A DNA stretch of 64,000 nt from positions 11,904,001 to 11,968,000 of the forward strand of contig NC_135032.1 in NCBI RefSeq assembly GCF_051020975.1, in the 5' to 3' direction. Each line of letters opens with the position of its first letter. The stretch's first letter is position 1. The notes under the pieces were generated by a model. That model worked only from the letters and a program-made list of their open reading frames with translations, did no database searches and had not been told where the DNA came from. This document shows positions 28,314-40,853 of this stretch, one piece after another. A program made the position numbers and the translations under genes. The DNA comes from Osmia lignaria lignaria. Taxonomy: Eukaryota > Arthropoda > Insecta > Hymenoptera > Megachilidae.

Positions 28314-31028
28314 TCAAACGCGTCGATGCTTTCTCTTTAACGGATGTTTTCTTGCAGCATTATTTTTACGAAGCATCACCGATGGTGGTATCAGCATATC
28401 CATTTCTGAAGTGTCTGTTTGATTGCATTGGTTCTGGTCCATGGGGAACATGTATTCCAGATCGATGTCGTACCTTCGCACCGATGAAATAACGTTAAAT
28501 ACATTCTCGTTAATTAAATTCTCACCTAGGTGCAGCAGATGTTCTATAACTGAAAACTAAATGGAACTCACCTGGGCAATTTCTCGCGAAGATACGAAAT
28601 AACGTTAACGCCGAGACTTGGTTCTCGACTCATGATAAAACTTGATAGATATCGAGGACTATTGCTTTGTTCAGCACAGTGCATAAGCAATGCCCATGAT
28701 TTATAATCTGAATCTAACACATATGTGTTGTACACTCCTTCATCTGCAAAGCAAAAGTATTATATTCCGTTAATTTATTTTTAATTTAATAATTAATTTA
28801 ATTTATAGTTATCATAAATTCCATTTGGGGATTTTAAGGTGTTCATATCATCATTATCGCTATTACCATGAAGGAGATAGTTGAAATAATTTTTAATACT
28901 TACAAGAATACTCAGCATGAACCCAATGAGCTGGTAATTCTGGTGATGGTATCTTCCATGTGATATTACCAACTAGTTGTTCGTTGATGGGATCATCGGT
29001 GAAACTGTAAGTGAAATTCATAGTAACCTCCGTACTGTCGGGCGAAAGTGATAATTCAGCTCGCATACATCTGTAAGCGAGTGCTTCTTCTGAACTTGCA
29101 TAGTACTGTACTATATACCACGACCCAAGGAACTGCAATAAATACAAGTAATTTATTTCTTTAGCATAGAACGCACCTTCATTGCGTGTAACTACTCTTC
29201 TTGTTGTTCGCGTTGAAACGTTAATCGAAGTGCTCGTTTTATAAATGTTTTACTATGACGAGCTTTAGAAGCATACATTTCAATACACTTCAGTATGCTG
29301 TTTCATTTTTGGAATACTTATACAGTTTTATTCATAATAATTTCTGTTCTTAATTCAAAAAATTTTTTAAATGTCACTTCCATCCCTTCGGTTCTAAGTG
29401 CCAAATGAAACAGGTAAACGATTAAATAATTATTAGGTGCAATTTAATTGAACAAAATTAAATAGAGCAATCAAATAGAGGATCCATTAATTTTGCAAAA
29501 TATTATGTAAGTATTGAGCATGGTAGGCTTCTCTAATAAAAATGGCGATATCCTCGGTCCTCCCCAAAGACTTCCCCTTCGCTGGCCACCCATCAGCCAC
29601 CCATCAGGGAAGCCTACTTTGTTCGATATTGTACTATATAAGCTTTGTATATGTAATTTAATTGGAAAAAATTAATAGAATAATTAAGTGAATTGTCTAT
29701 AAGTGTGCAAATCATTCATAACTCTAAGAATACAATTTAATTGGTAGAAATTAGGTGGAGTAATGAAATGGAACATTCATAAACGTATAAAATAATCAGA
29801 AATTATAATTCTAGGAATGTAACTGCGTTGAAAGGAATTAAGTAAGGTATTCAAATGAAACGTTATAAATCGTAAGTATATGTTCTACGAATTTAATTTA
29901 ATTGGCGGAAATTAAATAGAGTGATCAAATGAAACGTTGGTAAGCGGACGATAATGATTAATTATTTTTAATTAGCAATAATAATACCAAGTTAATTTAA
30001 TTCTAATGTGGCAAAGAATAAATTAGTAAGTAAGAATTTAATAATTTATCCATTAACCATCATGAATGAAAACCATCATTCATGTTCTATATGTGTATAT
30101 CTGAAATCATACTGAAAATAAGTATTATGTAAGTGTCTCGTATGTTATCGACGATGTTGAAAACGTTTCGCTTCATTTCCGATCAAAAAGGTTGATCAAT
30201 GGTTATTGACAGCCATTATAGGAACAATTATAAAACATGCATGAGATAAACAATTTATACTAAAAATAGTATTAAGTTTGAACGAAAAACATTCTGAACC
30301 AAATAATAATTTGTTGAAAAACTTTTATCATTTAATCATATCATTATATTTTTTTGTACAAGAATCACAAATGATGTCACAATGATAATTATAATTATTA
30401 AGTTATTGGTAATTCATTGATGATTTTTTCTTAATAAATCTGATCAAATTTAATGAACTTATCTGAATTATGTCATATGTCGTAGATATACCATGATAAA
30501 TGGTTTCACAATTTTCAAATACTTTCACGTATCAAAGTAAAGTTCACCAAACAATACAGTTTTGTTAATACAGTAGACTCTCGTTATATTGCCACGTAAG
30601 GATTTTCAAGCATACTAATCCACTCTTTCACCATCATAGCCTACGAGAATAATACAATTTTATCTCCCTTTTCCTCTCGAAATGAAAGTTGCAAGTTTAA
30701 AAAATGTTCGCCCCTATAGCTCCTTCCCATCGGCGGCAATATAACGAGAGTCTACTGTAGAATAATATGATTATCACCCTGTCACTTTGATATATTCTAT
30801 GCTCCAAAGTCCTATTTCAGTCTTGAACTTACCAACGTTCAAATACTTTAGTCGTGAGCACCAACGTACCTCGGATATGTCAAAATTTCGTATGCCCTTT
30901 ACTTTCGGGCACTTGGTCTTGTCCTCCCGCCTCTTCCAAGTACCGGAAGTATCATCGATCAAAGAGGCCAGCAGCAGTAGCGGGACTATCAGCGAACAGA
31001 ATCTCGAACAGCACGTTCCGGGCTGCAT
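28314..31028 (-). CDS. Secreted lipocalin, apolipoprotein-D-like
   Basis: A predicted 239-residue lipocalin that would bind a small hydrophobic ligand outside the cell. Exons in coding order: 31028-30870, 29132-28904, 28743-28572 and 28473-28314, all in phase. The start is the first ATG of the exon. Residues 1 to about 29 form a signal peptide (hydrophobic core LIVPLLLLASLI). The GxW region that marks the lipocalin fold is FLGSWYIVQYYASSEE, which starts at the exon 1/2 junction. A conserved late strand is YNTYVLDSDYKSWALLMHC. Four cysteines after the signal peptide (TKCPKV, YRCMRA, LMHCAE, QNQCN) could form the two disulphides usual in ApoD-like lipocalins. N-glycosylation sequons: NFT, NIT, NQT. 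The C-terminus has an unusual basic tail (RKHPLKRKHRRV). The last acceptor (GCGAAG, 28474-28479) has a weak pyrimidine tract. A competing acceptor CACCTAG about 50 bp upstream would end the protein at once. It resembles the insect lipocalin called karl, but I do not assign that name. Confidence 0.88.
29510..29631. mobile_element. TA-type MITE, family 1, copy 2 (lipocalin intron 1)
   Basis: A short copy (about 122 bp) of the family at 4179 and 61157. The left end is GTATTGAGCATGGTAGGCTTC. The right end, on the minus strand, is CAATATCGAACAAAGTAGGC. The inner AATGGCGAT block is kept and TA flanks both sides. The middle is C-rich, with a small direct repeat of CACCCATCAG. Confidence 0.8.
30571..30757. 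mobile_element. Tc1/mariner-pogo-type MITE with CTCTCGTTATATTG ends
   Basis: A 187-bp element flanked by TA (30569-30570 and 30758-30759). Its ends are exact inverted repeats of 22 bp, beginning CAGTAGACTCTCGTTATATT. It is non-coding and lies in lipocalin intron 1, close to the signal-peptide exon. CAGT-starting ends and a TA duplication fit the pogo/Tigger branch of Tc1/mariner elements. Confidence 0.9.
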
Positions 31029-33071
31029 TCTCCTGGTCGCATTCAATCCTTCTAGCCACTTGGCACACGCGGAACTTGTTACTTCTTCGTTGAAGCCTGG
31101 CCGACTACTAAAAGGCCACCGGGACCGGACAGAATGAACAGAGGACGCGCTCGTGACTACTACTATCTACACAAACGAAAGAGGGGGTGGTGGTCACTAT
31201 CACGTTCCTCCCTTTGCATTCTTGATGCTCTTTCGTTTTCAATCGGCAACTTGTTCAACGGAACGCGCATACGGATCCTCGTGGTAGGCGCCAGCTTATC
31301 CCAGGACTGTGGATCGTAGGCGTGATCGTCGCCACAGCTAAAGAAGGGCATCGACTGTTACACGCCGCTTCGTCCCGCTTCCGTCCGCCCATCCTCGCGG
31401 TTTTTTATAGTCTCGCGTATGTACCGTCCTGGTATACGCGGTTCTTGTTCAAGGTAAATATGAACGGACGCGAAAAGGCTTATTCCTTTACCTAAGATGC
31501 TGTTCATATCGGGTTGGAGTATTTTCTTGAAGACAAAAGTCGAAATAGAAAAAGGGTAAATTGAAGGAATTCTATTTAGGATAATTAGTTGATAATTCAT
31601 CTAATTATAGGGGTGAGTGTTGGGATAACTAGGATTCTTATCTAGTAATTGCAAAAATTTATATTTAAAGTGCAGCACTCAATGTACAAATGATTGTAAC
31701 ACTTTTGATTTTTATCTTGATACACGTGCCATAATTACCACATGGATTGATAATTAATATGCACGTTTAAACTCGAATACGTCATGTTCCACTCCTCCGC
31801 AATTATTATTCAAGAAACGTCGATAAACAATTCAGTAACAGTTCTCTGAATGTCTTCGACATACCCTCTCGTCCAACCGGAAACGTGTTCGAAATGAGTG
31901 ATTTAGTCATTTTCATGATTCACGGTACATGATACGGTACTATAAATATTCCTTCAGACACAATCCATACCATGTTTACAGCAGAAATTTTCAGAACTGT
32001 TTTCCAGCTTTCCAAGTAGGGAAAGTAATGAGACATAGTACATAACATAACAATAAAGGGCTTATTCATTTCCAGATAATCCCCTTAGCTTTTATATACT
32101 CTTAAGAGGATGACTAATCATTTTAAAATCAGATACGATTATTATTGTGCAGGGATATTGACTTAAACTGATTAAAAGGAGGTAAATGATAATTGTTGCA
32201 ATTTCAATCAACATTTTTTATTTTCAATAAATCTTGGGTATTATTTTTACAATATTTTATTTTTATTATTCCAAATTTCAAGTATCTTATATAGAAATAT
32301 TTTTGATTAGGTAAATAAAAAAATTGTTAATGATATGGGTGATGAATTTCTATTGAAATTCAAGCATCACCCACATATATGAGGGTCAAGGTGCATCCCT
32401 CCTCCTCTATCAAAAATTATTTTTACTTATTAATTTTAAAATACCATTCATCAGTTTATAAAATCGTATCTCAATGAAAATAAATACTTAGAAACGAAAA
32501 TTATAGCCTCATTTAAACCGAACGTACATAAATTAATACTAATCTGAAGAAACAGATATGCTCCTTATCTATTATTACTCTGTTTCTTTATCGAACATCC
32601 TTTTCCTCTATACGATAGCAGCCGGAATAAAATAAGGCGATAACGAAGTTGGAAAGGAGAAAAAACTATCAAGTACAATGAAAGATTAATATTTTTAATA
32701 ATCTTATATAAACTAGGTATAAAAAGTCTGCGTATATTGTTTAAAACAGAATACATCATTTAAAATTGGACCAAAATTGGACTTGAGGTTCCTCGAGAAG
32801 CTACACAAATTAATTTACTAAGATATGTACTTGTATGGTCTTAAAAAATTACAATTTGTACAAGTTGTGGGGAAGGAATAGTAAAAATTAATTTTTTAAT
32901 TTTTTATGTGAGCCTATAATGAAATTTTAAAATATAGGTTTCGTAGATTAAACAATGTTACGTGTATGCTGAAAATTTCATTGAGATCGGTCAAGGCACT
33001 TAGAAATTATAGGTAATTAAAGTTTCTGAAAATCGCGACGTTTCATCTAAGAACGTAACTGGTTGGTTCTT
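31029..33071. other. Lipocalin upstream region
   Basis: About 2 kb. The first 400 bp (31029-31440) are GC-richer and presumably carry the lipocalin promoter and 5'UTR. The rest is AT-rich, with no recognised coding sequence or transposon. An ORF on the minus strand at 31358-31600 is not family-like. Confidence 0.5.
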
Positions 33072-34000
33072 GGGGTCCTTGACACCCCGAATGCAATATT
33101 GGGGTCCTTAAGATCCCAGATGATTTCAGGTCGGTATACAGTGACCGCGTGGGGTCCTTAAGATCCCAGATGACATCGAGTCGGTGTGCGGTGACCGAAT
33201 GGGGTCCTTAGGATCCCAAATGCTATCGGGTCGGTATGCAGTGACCGCATGGGGTCCTTAAGAACCCGGATGGTATTTGATCTCTATACGGTGACCGCGT
33301 GGGGTCCTTAAGATCCCAGATGACATCGGGTCTGTGTACGGTGACCGAATGGGGTCCTTAGGATCCCAAATGCTATCGGGTCTGTATACGGTGACCGCGT
33401 GGGGTCCTTAAGATCCCAGATGACATCGGGTCGGTGTGCGGTGACCGAATGGGGTCCTTAGGATCCCAAATGCTATCGGGTCTGTATACGGTGACCGCGT
33501 GGGGTCTTTAAGATCCCAGATGACATCGGGTCGGTGTGCGGTGACCGCATGGGGTCCTTAGGATCCCAAATGACATCAGGTCTGTATGCAGTGAACACAT
33601 GGGGTCCTTAGGATCCCAGATGACATCAGGTCGGTATACAAAGTGCGCACGGGGTCTTTAGGATCCCAGATGGCATCAGGTCGGTATGCAAAGTGCGCAC
33701 GGGGTCCTTAGGATCCCAGATGACATCAGGTCGGTATGCAAAGTGCGCACGGGGTCCTTAGGATCCCAAATGACTGCAGGTCTGTATGCAGTGAACACAT
33801 GGGGTCCTTAGGATCCCAAATGACTGCAGGTCTGTATGCAGTGAACACATGGGGTCCTTAGGATCCCAAATGACATCAGGGCTGTATGCAGTGAACACAA
33901 GGGGTTCTTAGGAACCCAGATTATATCAGGGCCGTATACAGGGTGCATATGGGGTCCTTAAGATCCCAGATGATATCAACTCAGTATCCAGGGGCGTCAT
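33072..34000. repeat. Minisatellite with exact 50-bp period, 18 units
   Basis: Units begin GGGGTCCTTAGGATCCCA and recur at exactly 33101, 33151, 33201 and every 50 bp to 33951. An extra diverged unit lies at 33072. There are no length changes over 900 bp. From about 33151 to 33550 two unit types alternate: AAGATCCCAGATGACATC and AGGATCCCAAATGCTATC. This gives a 100-bp dimer. Later units carry AAAGTGCGCAC or AGTGAACACAT instead of AGTGACCGC. GC content is far above the flanks. The period is not a multiple of three and no long frame spans it. Confidence 0.97.
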
Positions 34001-34009
34001 AGGCACCGC

Positions 34010-34128
34010 GGGGCCCCTAACAGCCCAGAATGAAATCAGGACCGTATGAATCCCCTGTGGTTCGGGGGGCTTAGAATACGGCCACGGCATCCCCTGCCTG
34101 TCGTAAAAGGCGACTAAAAGGGGACACA

Positions 34129-34168
<40 letters not shown>

Positions 34169-34350
34169 TAATTCAACCGAAAGATTGTAAAAATATGGCA
34201 AATGTATGAAACAATGACAAGGGGCGTATGAAAAGGGCACAACCATCGTCTAATTTCTTTCAGGAGTTTATTTAATTTACTTTATTTATTTTCTTTGCTT
34301 AGTAAATAGGCTCGAAGGGGAATAAAATTGTATTGTATTGTATAAAATTT
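34010..34350 (+). mobile_element. Probable non-LTR retroelement 3' tail
   Basis: After the minisatellite comes a GC-rich block whose CTGCCTGTCGTAAAAGGCG part looks to me like a motif of dispersed insect repeats. A (CA)n run follows, and then an AT-rich stretch ending in GTATTGTATTGTAT at about 34331-34344. A short tandem-repeat tail without a terminal inverted repeat is typical of some non-LTR elements. No reverse transcriptase is present. The call rests on this pattern only. Confidence 0.35.
34133..34162. repeat. (CA)15 microsatellite
   Basis: An uninterrupted CA dinucleotide run of about 30 bp, directly downstream of the GC-rich block. Confidence 0.97.
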
Positions 34351-34471
34351 ATTTTATTAAAAGTAAAAAATATCTGTTGCATACATCTTAATTATAGCTA
34401 GCTAAATACATTGGTTGGACATAATCAACTTCATCGATACCGATATCATCTATAAAATTACTGATAACAGG

Positions 34472-37400
34472 TCATTTCCATGGTGGTTTAATCTTCTGTT
34501 GATCTCCTTTAGTAAATACTTTTTGAGGGATTGGAATAAATTCACTAGTATCATGAGTAGCCTGAAAATGCATAAATTCATAATTCAGTGGTATTACAAG
34601 TCTAATAATGAACTTACATCTGATACTGGTTGCCACGTACTACTATCTTCATCTTTAATACTCGATTCCTGTTTTAAGTAATGTTTCCGTGGCACTTCTC
34701 TACAAACTAAGGAGGGGCTTGGAATATTTTCTCTGATTTTGGAAAATTCTTCCTTTGACTGTTGTAGCTCAGCAATCTATAGATAATTTTTAATGTAAAA
34801 CATTCTGGGTCAGAAATATATGCTGTAAAGAAATTAATTTTACCATTTTTATATATTTTCTAAGATCATCCTTTGTTTCTTTTCTACTTGTTAATGGAGT
34901 ATCATCAATTGGCGTCATGCTACTCATACTTCCATTATAATCATGAAAATTTTTTACGTCCGACAATTGTGTCGTTAATCTAATTGGTTCTTGGGAAAGT
35001 TTTGTACAACAATTTGGCATTGATTCAGACTTTTTTGGACCTTTATACTCGAACAATTTTTCAGCATGAATTTTTTGAAGCGGTGTCAAATTTTCCATGT
35101 TACCGCCTACAAATTAAAAAATTATAGTCATCAAAATATTAATATAATGCAATTTAGTAATTTTACCTGATATAATTTGTAAAGCTTTTTGCCATTGCCT
35201 TTGCATTACAGAATGAAGCTGTTCTGCAAGTTGGGACTTAGTGGCCCGTTGAGAATTCAATTGTGTTTCTAACATGCTAGATTTCTGTAAAGCTTCAGCT
35301 AACTGAAGTTCACATAATCGTTTCTCTTCTTTATGTTTCTCTTCTAATAAATTGATTTCTAATTGATGCCTAAATACAGTATTATTTTTCATATACATAT
35401 GCACCTTAAATTGATAAAATAATATAAAATAACAATATTAACATACTTATCTATAATATCTTTAATTTTCCTAGCTGCACATTCAGCAATAACTTGTTGT
35501 CTAGTTTTTAATTCCTCAAGAAATTCTGACTCAGCTGTATCAAGTTGAGTCTGAAATTCCTGCAACTTTACTTTGACAACTTCATCAACCTGTTTCTGAT
35601 AGATTTCTTGTAATTCTGATCTAATTTTTTCTTTCTCTTCTTCAAGAGTTTTTGTTTCATCCTTAGCTAATTTCTAAAAATAAGAATATAAAATTCTAGC
35701 AAATTAATATTTGTAAATAAAAGACAATAATGATTAATACATTACCTCTGCCTTTTTCGCATCATCAAGTAAGGAAAGCAGTGAAATATTTTTTTGTTCT
35801 AGAATAGCGTTTCGATTGTTTTCTTCTTTCACTTTCAATTGTAAATTTTCTTTTTCTTGTCTTAAAACAATTAGTTCAGCTTCACAAGTATCTAATGCTT
35901 TATGAATAACATCCATTTCATTTCTAACTTCTCCACCCTTTAATCTCTCTTTACCTAACTCTTGCTGAAGATTCTTTAACACTTCTTCAGTCTGTTGATT
36001 TCTATCTGATAATTTACTATATTCTAGTTTTAATTGTTCATATCTATTCTCTGCTTCTTGTACAAAGGATTTGTAAGTTTCTAATTCATCAGCATGAGTT
36101 TTTAATAATTCTACTCTTTCTTTCATTGCTGTATCATTCTTTTCTTTGTACCCTGCTGCTAAGTCTAGAGCCTTCGATAATTCACCTTCAGAACGTTTAA
36201 TTTGGGACTGAAATTCTGATATTTCTAACTGATGCTTTTCTGTTACATGTTTAAAATTTGTTTGCAAAGCATTGTACTCGCTTTCTAAAACGTAAACGCG
36301 TTGCTTCAACTTAGACCAAGCATTGTGAAATTGTCCTATCAATTCATTTTTTTCGTTATCTACTCTAAGTGCTACAGCTACTTTCTCCTGCTGTTCTAAC
36401 AGCCGTTTCTGAAGTTCCTGTATTAGGTGTTCACAATGCTGCAAAGCATTATATTTATACTGACTACAATATTTTATTTATAACAATGAAACTAATGCCT
36501 TGATTTAAATTTTGACATACCTCTCGACGAAATTTTTCTTCTTCTAATTTAATTCTACGAATTTCTTCTTGCGACTTAGTGCCGTTGTTATCCCAGAAAT
36601 CTGATAATGATAAAAGTCGTTGCGATTTCCTAAAATGCAAATAAAATTAAACTGTTATCTTTGAAACTAGAAAATTTGTAATCGTTTTCCTAATGTAACA
36701 AAAATACCTTGGGAAAAAATCTGTATTTGTTGAAGCATGACAAATACTCTTAACAAATGGAACATCACTCGTTTCTTTCATATGCCTGACATTACCATTC
36801 TGTTCAGAACTTTGATATGTTTCTGATAAATGCGGTAAATTATATTCAGTGCTCATTGTTGATGTTGCAGTGTTATACTTTGTTAATTCATTAAGCAATA
36901 AAGCATCTGATGTTTTAGCTTGCTCAGTAACTGTTTCTTGTTTCTTCGTATCAGATGCTTTTGCTACTGATTTATTAGCATTATTTATGTTCTTTAAGTC
37001 ATTCGTATTTTCTGTTTCTCCAGTCTTTGAAAGTGATTTCTGTGTACTCTGTTCCCATGTTTTAAATGCCGAGATCATTTTATCAGTCTCATTTGATTGG
37101 AATGAATTATTGTATGGTAAGGATATATCAGGAAAAATTTCAGAACATTTCCTTTGAGGTAAAGCCGACAGAATATCATGATGTTGTGGCTCATATTCCA
37201 ACTTTCTATTGATTGAATGCCTGTACATGCTATTACGATTATTACTTCTACAGATATCATCGTTTTCGTTAGACGATAACGCACCATTTTTTTCCTTAAG
37301 ACATTTATGCATTGAAACTCTATTGATTCTTTTTGATAACTCTAGTTCAGTGGCTTCCATTTCTTGAAGCAGTTCATCAACTTCAAAGAGCTCCATTTCT

Positions 37401-38116
37401 TGTATGCTAGTTTTAGAGTATGATGGCTGTTCCCTTGGGCTGAACAAAGTTGAGGTAGATGGCATTGAATGCAACTGATTAGAACACGGTTTAACATACA
37501 TATTATTTGTATTTGTACTATTAGTTGAATAAGAACATGGTTCCCTTTTGGAGAAAGTAACATGCGGGAAACCCACATTGCAAGCAGTAGAAGATAGCAC
37601 CACAGAGGAATGGGACATTACAGGGTCATGCTTATTCTTGTTGTATTCATTAGTGTTAGTTGCATTAGTACCGATAGCCATAGGAAAATGATCCTCTGAC
37701 TTCACATCATTTTGATGGAAATTAATATGATTTGACAATGAACTGGGAGTTGTTGGAACAGACAGGGATTGACAGGGTTTTATAGGTGTATTTTGTAAAC
37801 TAGAACTTTGACTTATAGAGAATCTAGTTCTAGGTAAAGTCTGCCTTAATTTGGCACCAGAGTTGTTTTGAATTTTTGAATCCAATGAATTGTTTAGCAA
37901 AGTAGCATCTAAACTGTTATCTTTGGATTCAATAGCAGAAATTCTGCTTTCCAGTGATTGCATATGCCCCACAAGTTCTGATATCACTCCAGATCTTTTA
38001 CTACTAAAGTCTGTGTTCACTTGATCAGAACTAACATCAGACTCTGAAGATGATGGTACTAGGAAGAGGTCAGGTGGAATTAGAAGCAAAACATCTGTAT
38101 CATCTGAATCGCTCAT
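34472..38116 (-). CDS. Centrobin-like centriole protein
   Basis: Centrobin is a daughter-centriole coiled-coil protein needed for centriole elongation and, in flies, for centrosome asymmetry. Exons in coding order: 38116-36708, 36629-36521, 36438-35746, 35673-35447, 35369-35167, 35106-34844, 34776-34618 and 34561-34472. They join in phase to 1050 residues. The start chosen is the ATG at 38116 (MSDSDDTDVLLLIPPDLF); the frame upstream of it has no other ATG. Residues 1 to about 470 are Ser/Asn-rich and probably disordered, with short acidic segments. From about residue 480 a long coiled coil begins. The segment KFRREHCEHLIQELQKRL.., KVAVAL, matches the vertebrate centrobin pattern HCERHIQSLQ..QLAVAV. 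A later block LAEQLHSVMQRQWQKALQII matches the vertebrate segment LVERLQAMLQAHWDEANQLL. The C-terminus is PQKVFTKGDQQKIKPPWK. Similarity is recalled by eye, so the family is fairly sure and orthology is inferred. Confidence 0.82.
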
Positions 38117-39203
38117 TATCCATTTATGTTTCCCTTTATCAAAGCAAGTTAAATCCAATTACTGCATTCGCCAAATATCCACCAGAAGTATTTACACCAT
38201 ATTTACACACCCCTTTAAAAAGTCAGTCATGTAAACAAAATTTTACTCACTGTTTTTAACATTTAGTACTTGCAAATAGAAGATAAAATTCAACAATATA
38301 AGTAGTTTATGAATACTTGCAAATAATAATTTAGCATGTTTTCTTTTCGATTTATAAACTACATTATAAAATATAATTTAAAAAACCTGTACACTAACCA
38401 AACAAACGCACTTTAAAGGGTGGCATCCTTACCATGCCCAGTGCAGTAACTACAGACCCTACCTACAGTCAGTAAACCACTAGCGCCAGCTATTAAGTTA
38501 CAATAAAAACTACTTGTCGAAAAGCATCGGCTGTAGTCTACTCCGTTAGGAAATTCATATTCGATCTGATTCGATCCTTATGCTTATAGCGAACAACCAA
38601 AATATTAGAGGCTACGCATGCACTGTTTTACAGGCATCTATTTATATAAAAAACTATTTTAATCACGTGTTGTATATTTTAAGTCATTAGTTAATTAGTT
38701 TAAACAAATTGTCATAGTACAGCTAAATAAAACACGTTATGTGAATGTACTATTAACATCATATTTAAAACAAGTTAGTTTCGATAACCATTTGATAGAA
38801 AATTGTTTGTAACTGAACAGCTGGTTTGCTCAAGTGAAAAATTTAACATAAAACATGAAATCTACTAAATACTTTGGCATACAAAAAGAGCATATAAGTT
38901 AAAGGAAATAAAATATAACCTACAAAAATTAAGTATAATATAACAAAAATAAATTGCTTTGAATAATATATTTTAACCATAACATATCTATCTCTGCTAC
39001 ATTCTCAAGAAATTCAGACCAATATCGCTTAATTAATTTATGATAATAAATTCTTTTCTTTAGGTTATGTTTTATTCGGTATCTTTTTAATGAAGAGTTA
39101 AAATGTTTATCAGATTGTTACATAAAATATTATTTGCAGTCAGATTTAACGCATAAATGCATGCGTAAACACGTATTCAACTAAGATACATAAAATTGTT
39201 AAA
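38117..39203. promoter_or_regulatory. Divergent intergenic region, centrobin-like and ClpP
   Basis: About 1.1 kb separates two start codons pointing away from each other, so it must hold both promoters. The half nearer the centrobin start (38400-38620) is GC-richer, with GGGTGGCATCC and CTAGCGCCAGC. The ClpP half is AT-rich. No TATA box stands out from the AT background. No other feature is seen. Confidence 0.6.
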
Positions 39204-40169
39204 ATGTTATTACGAAGGATAAGCAATTTACTACAAATTTCCGTAAGTTTTTCGTATTTTAATTATAATTGTATAACACTATGATCAGTATGCTATTTTA
39301 AAATTTGTAGGTTCCTTGTCAGAAAATAAATAACAGGTACTTAAATTTTGTACCTGTTGTAGTAGAACAAAGTGGAAGAGGTGAACGTGCATATGACATT
39401 TACTCGCGTCTTTTAAAAGAAAGGATTATTTGCCTAATGGGCCCGGTACAATTTGATACATTTTCTATTCTAACTTTCTTTAGATTTAATACAAATAACA
39501 TAAATAGATGATCTAAAAAATTGACCTGCACGAACTTGAAAATAAAAAGGAATATATTATTTTGTAGATCACAGACAATGTATCTTCTGTAGTAATTGCT
39601 CAATTACTGTTTCTTCAATCAGAAAGTAGTAAAAATCCAATTCATATGTATATTAATTCACCTGGTGGAAGTGTAACATCAGGACTTGGTATATATGATA
39701 CCATGCAATATGTTCTTCCTCCAGTTGCAACATGGTGTGTAGGTCAAGCATGTTCAATGGCAAGTTTATTACTAGCTGCAGGAACAAAAGGCATGCGTCA
39801 TTCGTTACCTAATGCAAGAATTATGACACATCAGCCTTCAGGAGGAGTATCTGGTCAAGCTACAGATATACAGATACAAGCTTTAGAAATACTAAAACTC
39901 AAGAAACAAATCAACCACTTATATATGAAACACACAGGCATGGATCTAAAAAAAATAGGTACATAAATTGATGAAACTCTATGTTTATACAATATTTTAC
40001 CACATACAATTTTTCAGAATGTTCTATGGAAAGAGATAATTTCATGAGTCCATTTGAAGCAAAGGATTTCGGGATCATAGATAAAGTACTAACACATCCA
40101 ATGCAAGAGGAAGATATAGAATGTACGAAATTATCAAAAACTACACTTGAAAGCACAACACAACCATGA
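39204..40169 (+). CDS. ClpP: ATP-dependent Clp protease proteolytic subunit, mitochondrial
   Basis: ClpP is the serine-protease chamber of the mitochondrial matrix ClpXP complex. It degrades unfolded and regulatory proteins fed to it by ClpX. Exons: 39204-39242, 39311-39445, 39568-39958 and 40018-40169, giving 238 residues, a normal length. The first 13 residues (MLLRRISNLLQIS) are basic and hydrophobic, as expected of a matrix targeting peptide. The mature part starts near VPVVVEQSGRGERAYDIYSRLL. The oxyanion-loop motif INSPGGSVTSG is intact. The catalytic triad is readable as Ser121 (GQACSMASLL), His146 (MTHQPSGG) and Asp195 (MERDNFMSP). AATAAA at 40246 is a likely polyadenylation signal. 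The C-terminus is short and acidic, then Thr/Ser-rich. Confidence 0.97.
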
Positions 40170-40245
40170 TATCAGAATCAAGAAATAAGTGTTCAAAATT
40201 GTGAAATTTTATTAAAACATGTATTTATCAATATTTAAAAATAGT

Positions 40246-40251
40246 AATAAA
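40246..40251 (+). terminator. Probable ClpP polyadenylation signal
   Basis: AATAAA 77 bp after the ClpP stop codon, in an AT-rich 3'UTR. An ATTAAA also occurs at 40211. Confidence 0.55.
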
Positions 40252-40853
40252 ATATTTTTAAAACAATTACAATTTATATCATGTATATAACTGTATTTAA
40301 ATACAGTGAATGTACCCATATTTTGTAAACTTTATGTAAATATAAAACATAAAATGATAATTTCATAAATGACAAGCATATGTCATTCTTAATATGTTGA
40401 TAACAAACTATTCAAATATCTTCAAATTTCTTAAACAAGCACAATATATCACCAAGCTTGCTTGCTATATGATAAAAATGTATAATGCTATAATTATAGG
40501 CGACCGTACAAAAAAGTAATGGAAGACACGATTTTGTATCAAAACATACCTATATATGTACATATTACGAATAATTTTGATTGAAAATTGAATACCTTTT
40601 TCCTCTTAGCGTATTAATATTTTGTCATGGCAGTTATATGCTTTAAATACTCTTAACATTACGATGAGTTTATAATTTCATATTCTATATCACCAAAAAT
40701 ATTTCGTTATAAGGACGGAATTGATTATGTGTCTGAATGCTAGACAACAATATAGCGACATTACATGTCATTAAAAAACATATTCCCCTATTACCAGCTT
40801 TTGTAAAACTAGTTTCACATATTTCCTTTAATTGCATGATTTTTTGATTGAAA

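Noticed and set aside
28280..28492. Plus-strand 70-codon frame
   Set aside because: It is antisense to the last lipocalin exon, whose minus-strand reading is family-like.
36849..37157. Plus-strand frame of 102 codons
   Set aside because: It lies antisense inside the first centrobin-like exon and is a shadow of that coding sequence.
38117..38158. Upstream extension of the centrobin-like protein by 14 codons
   Set aside because: It would begin at TTG, not ATG. The first ATG, at 38116, fits better.
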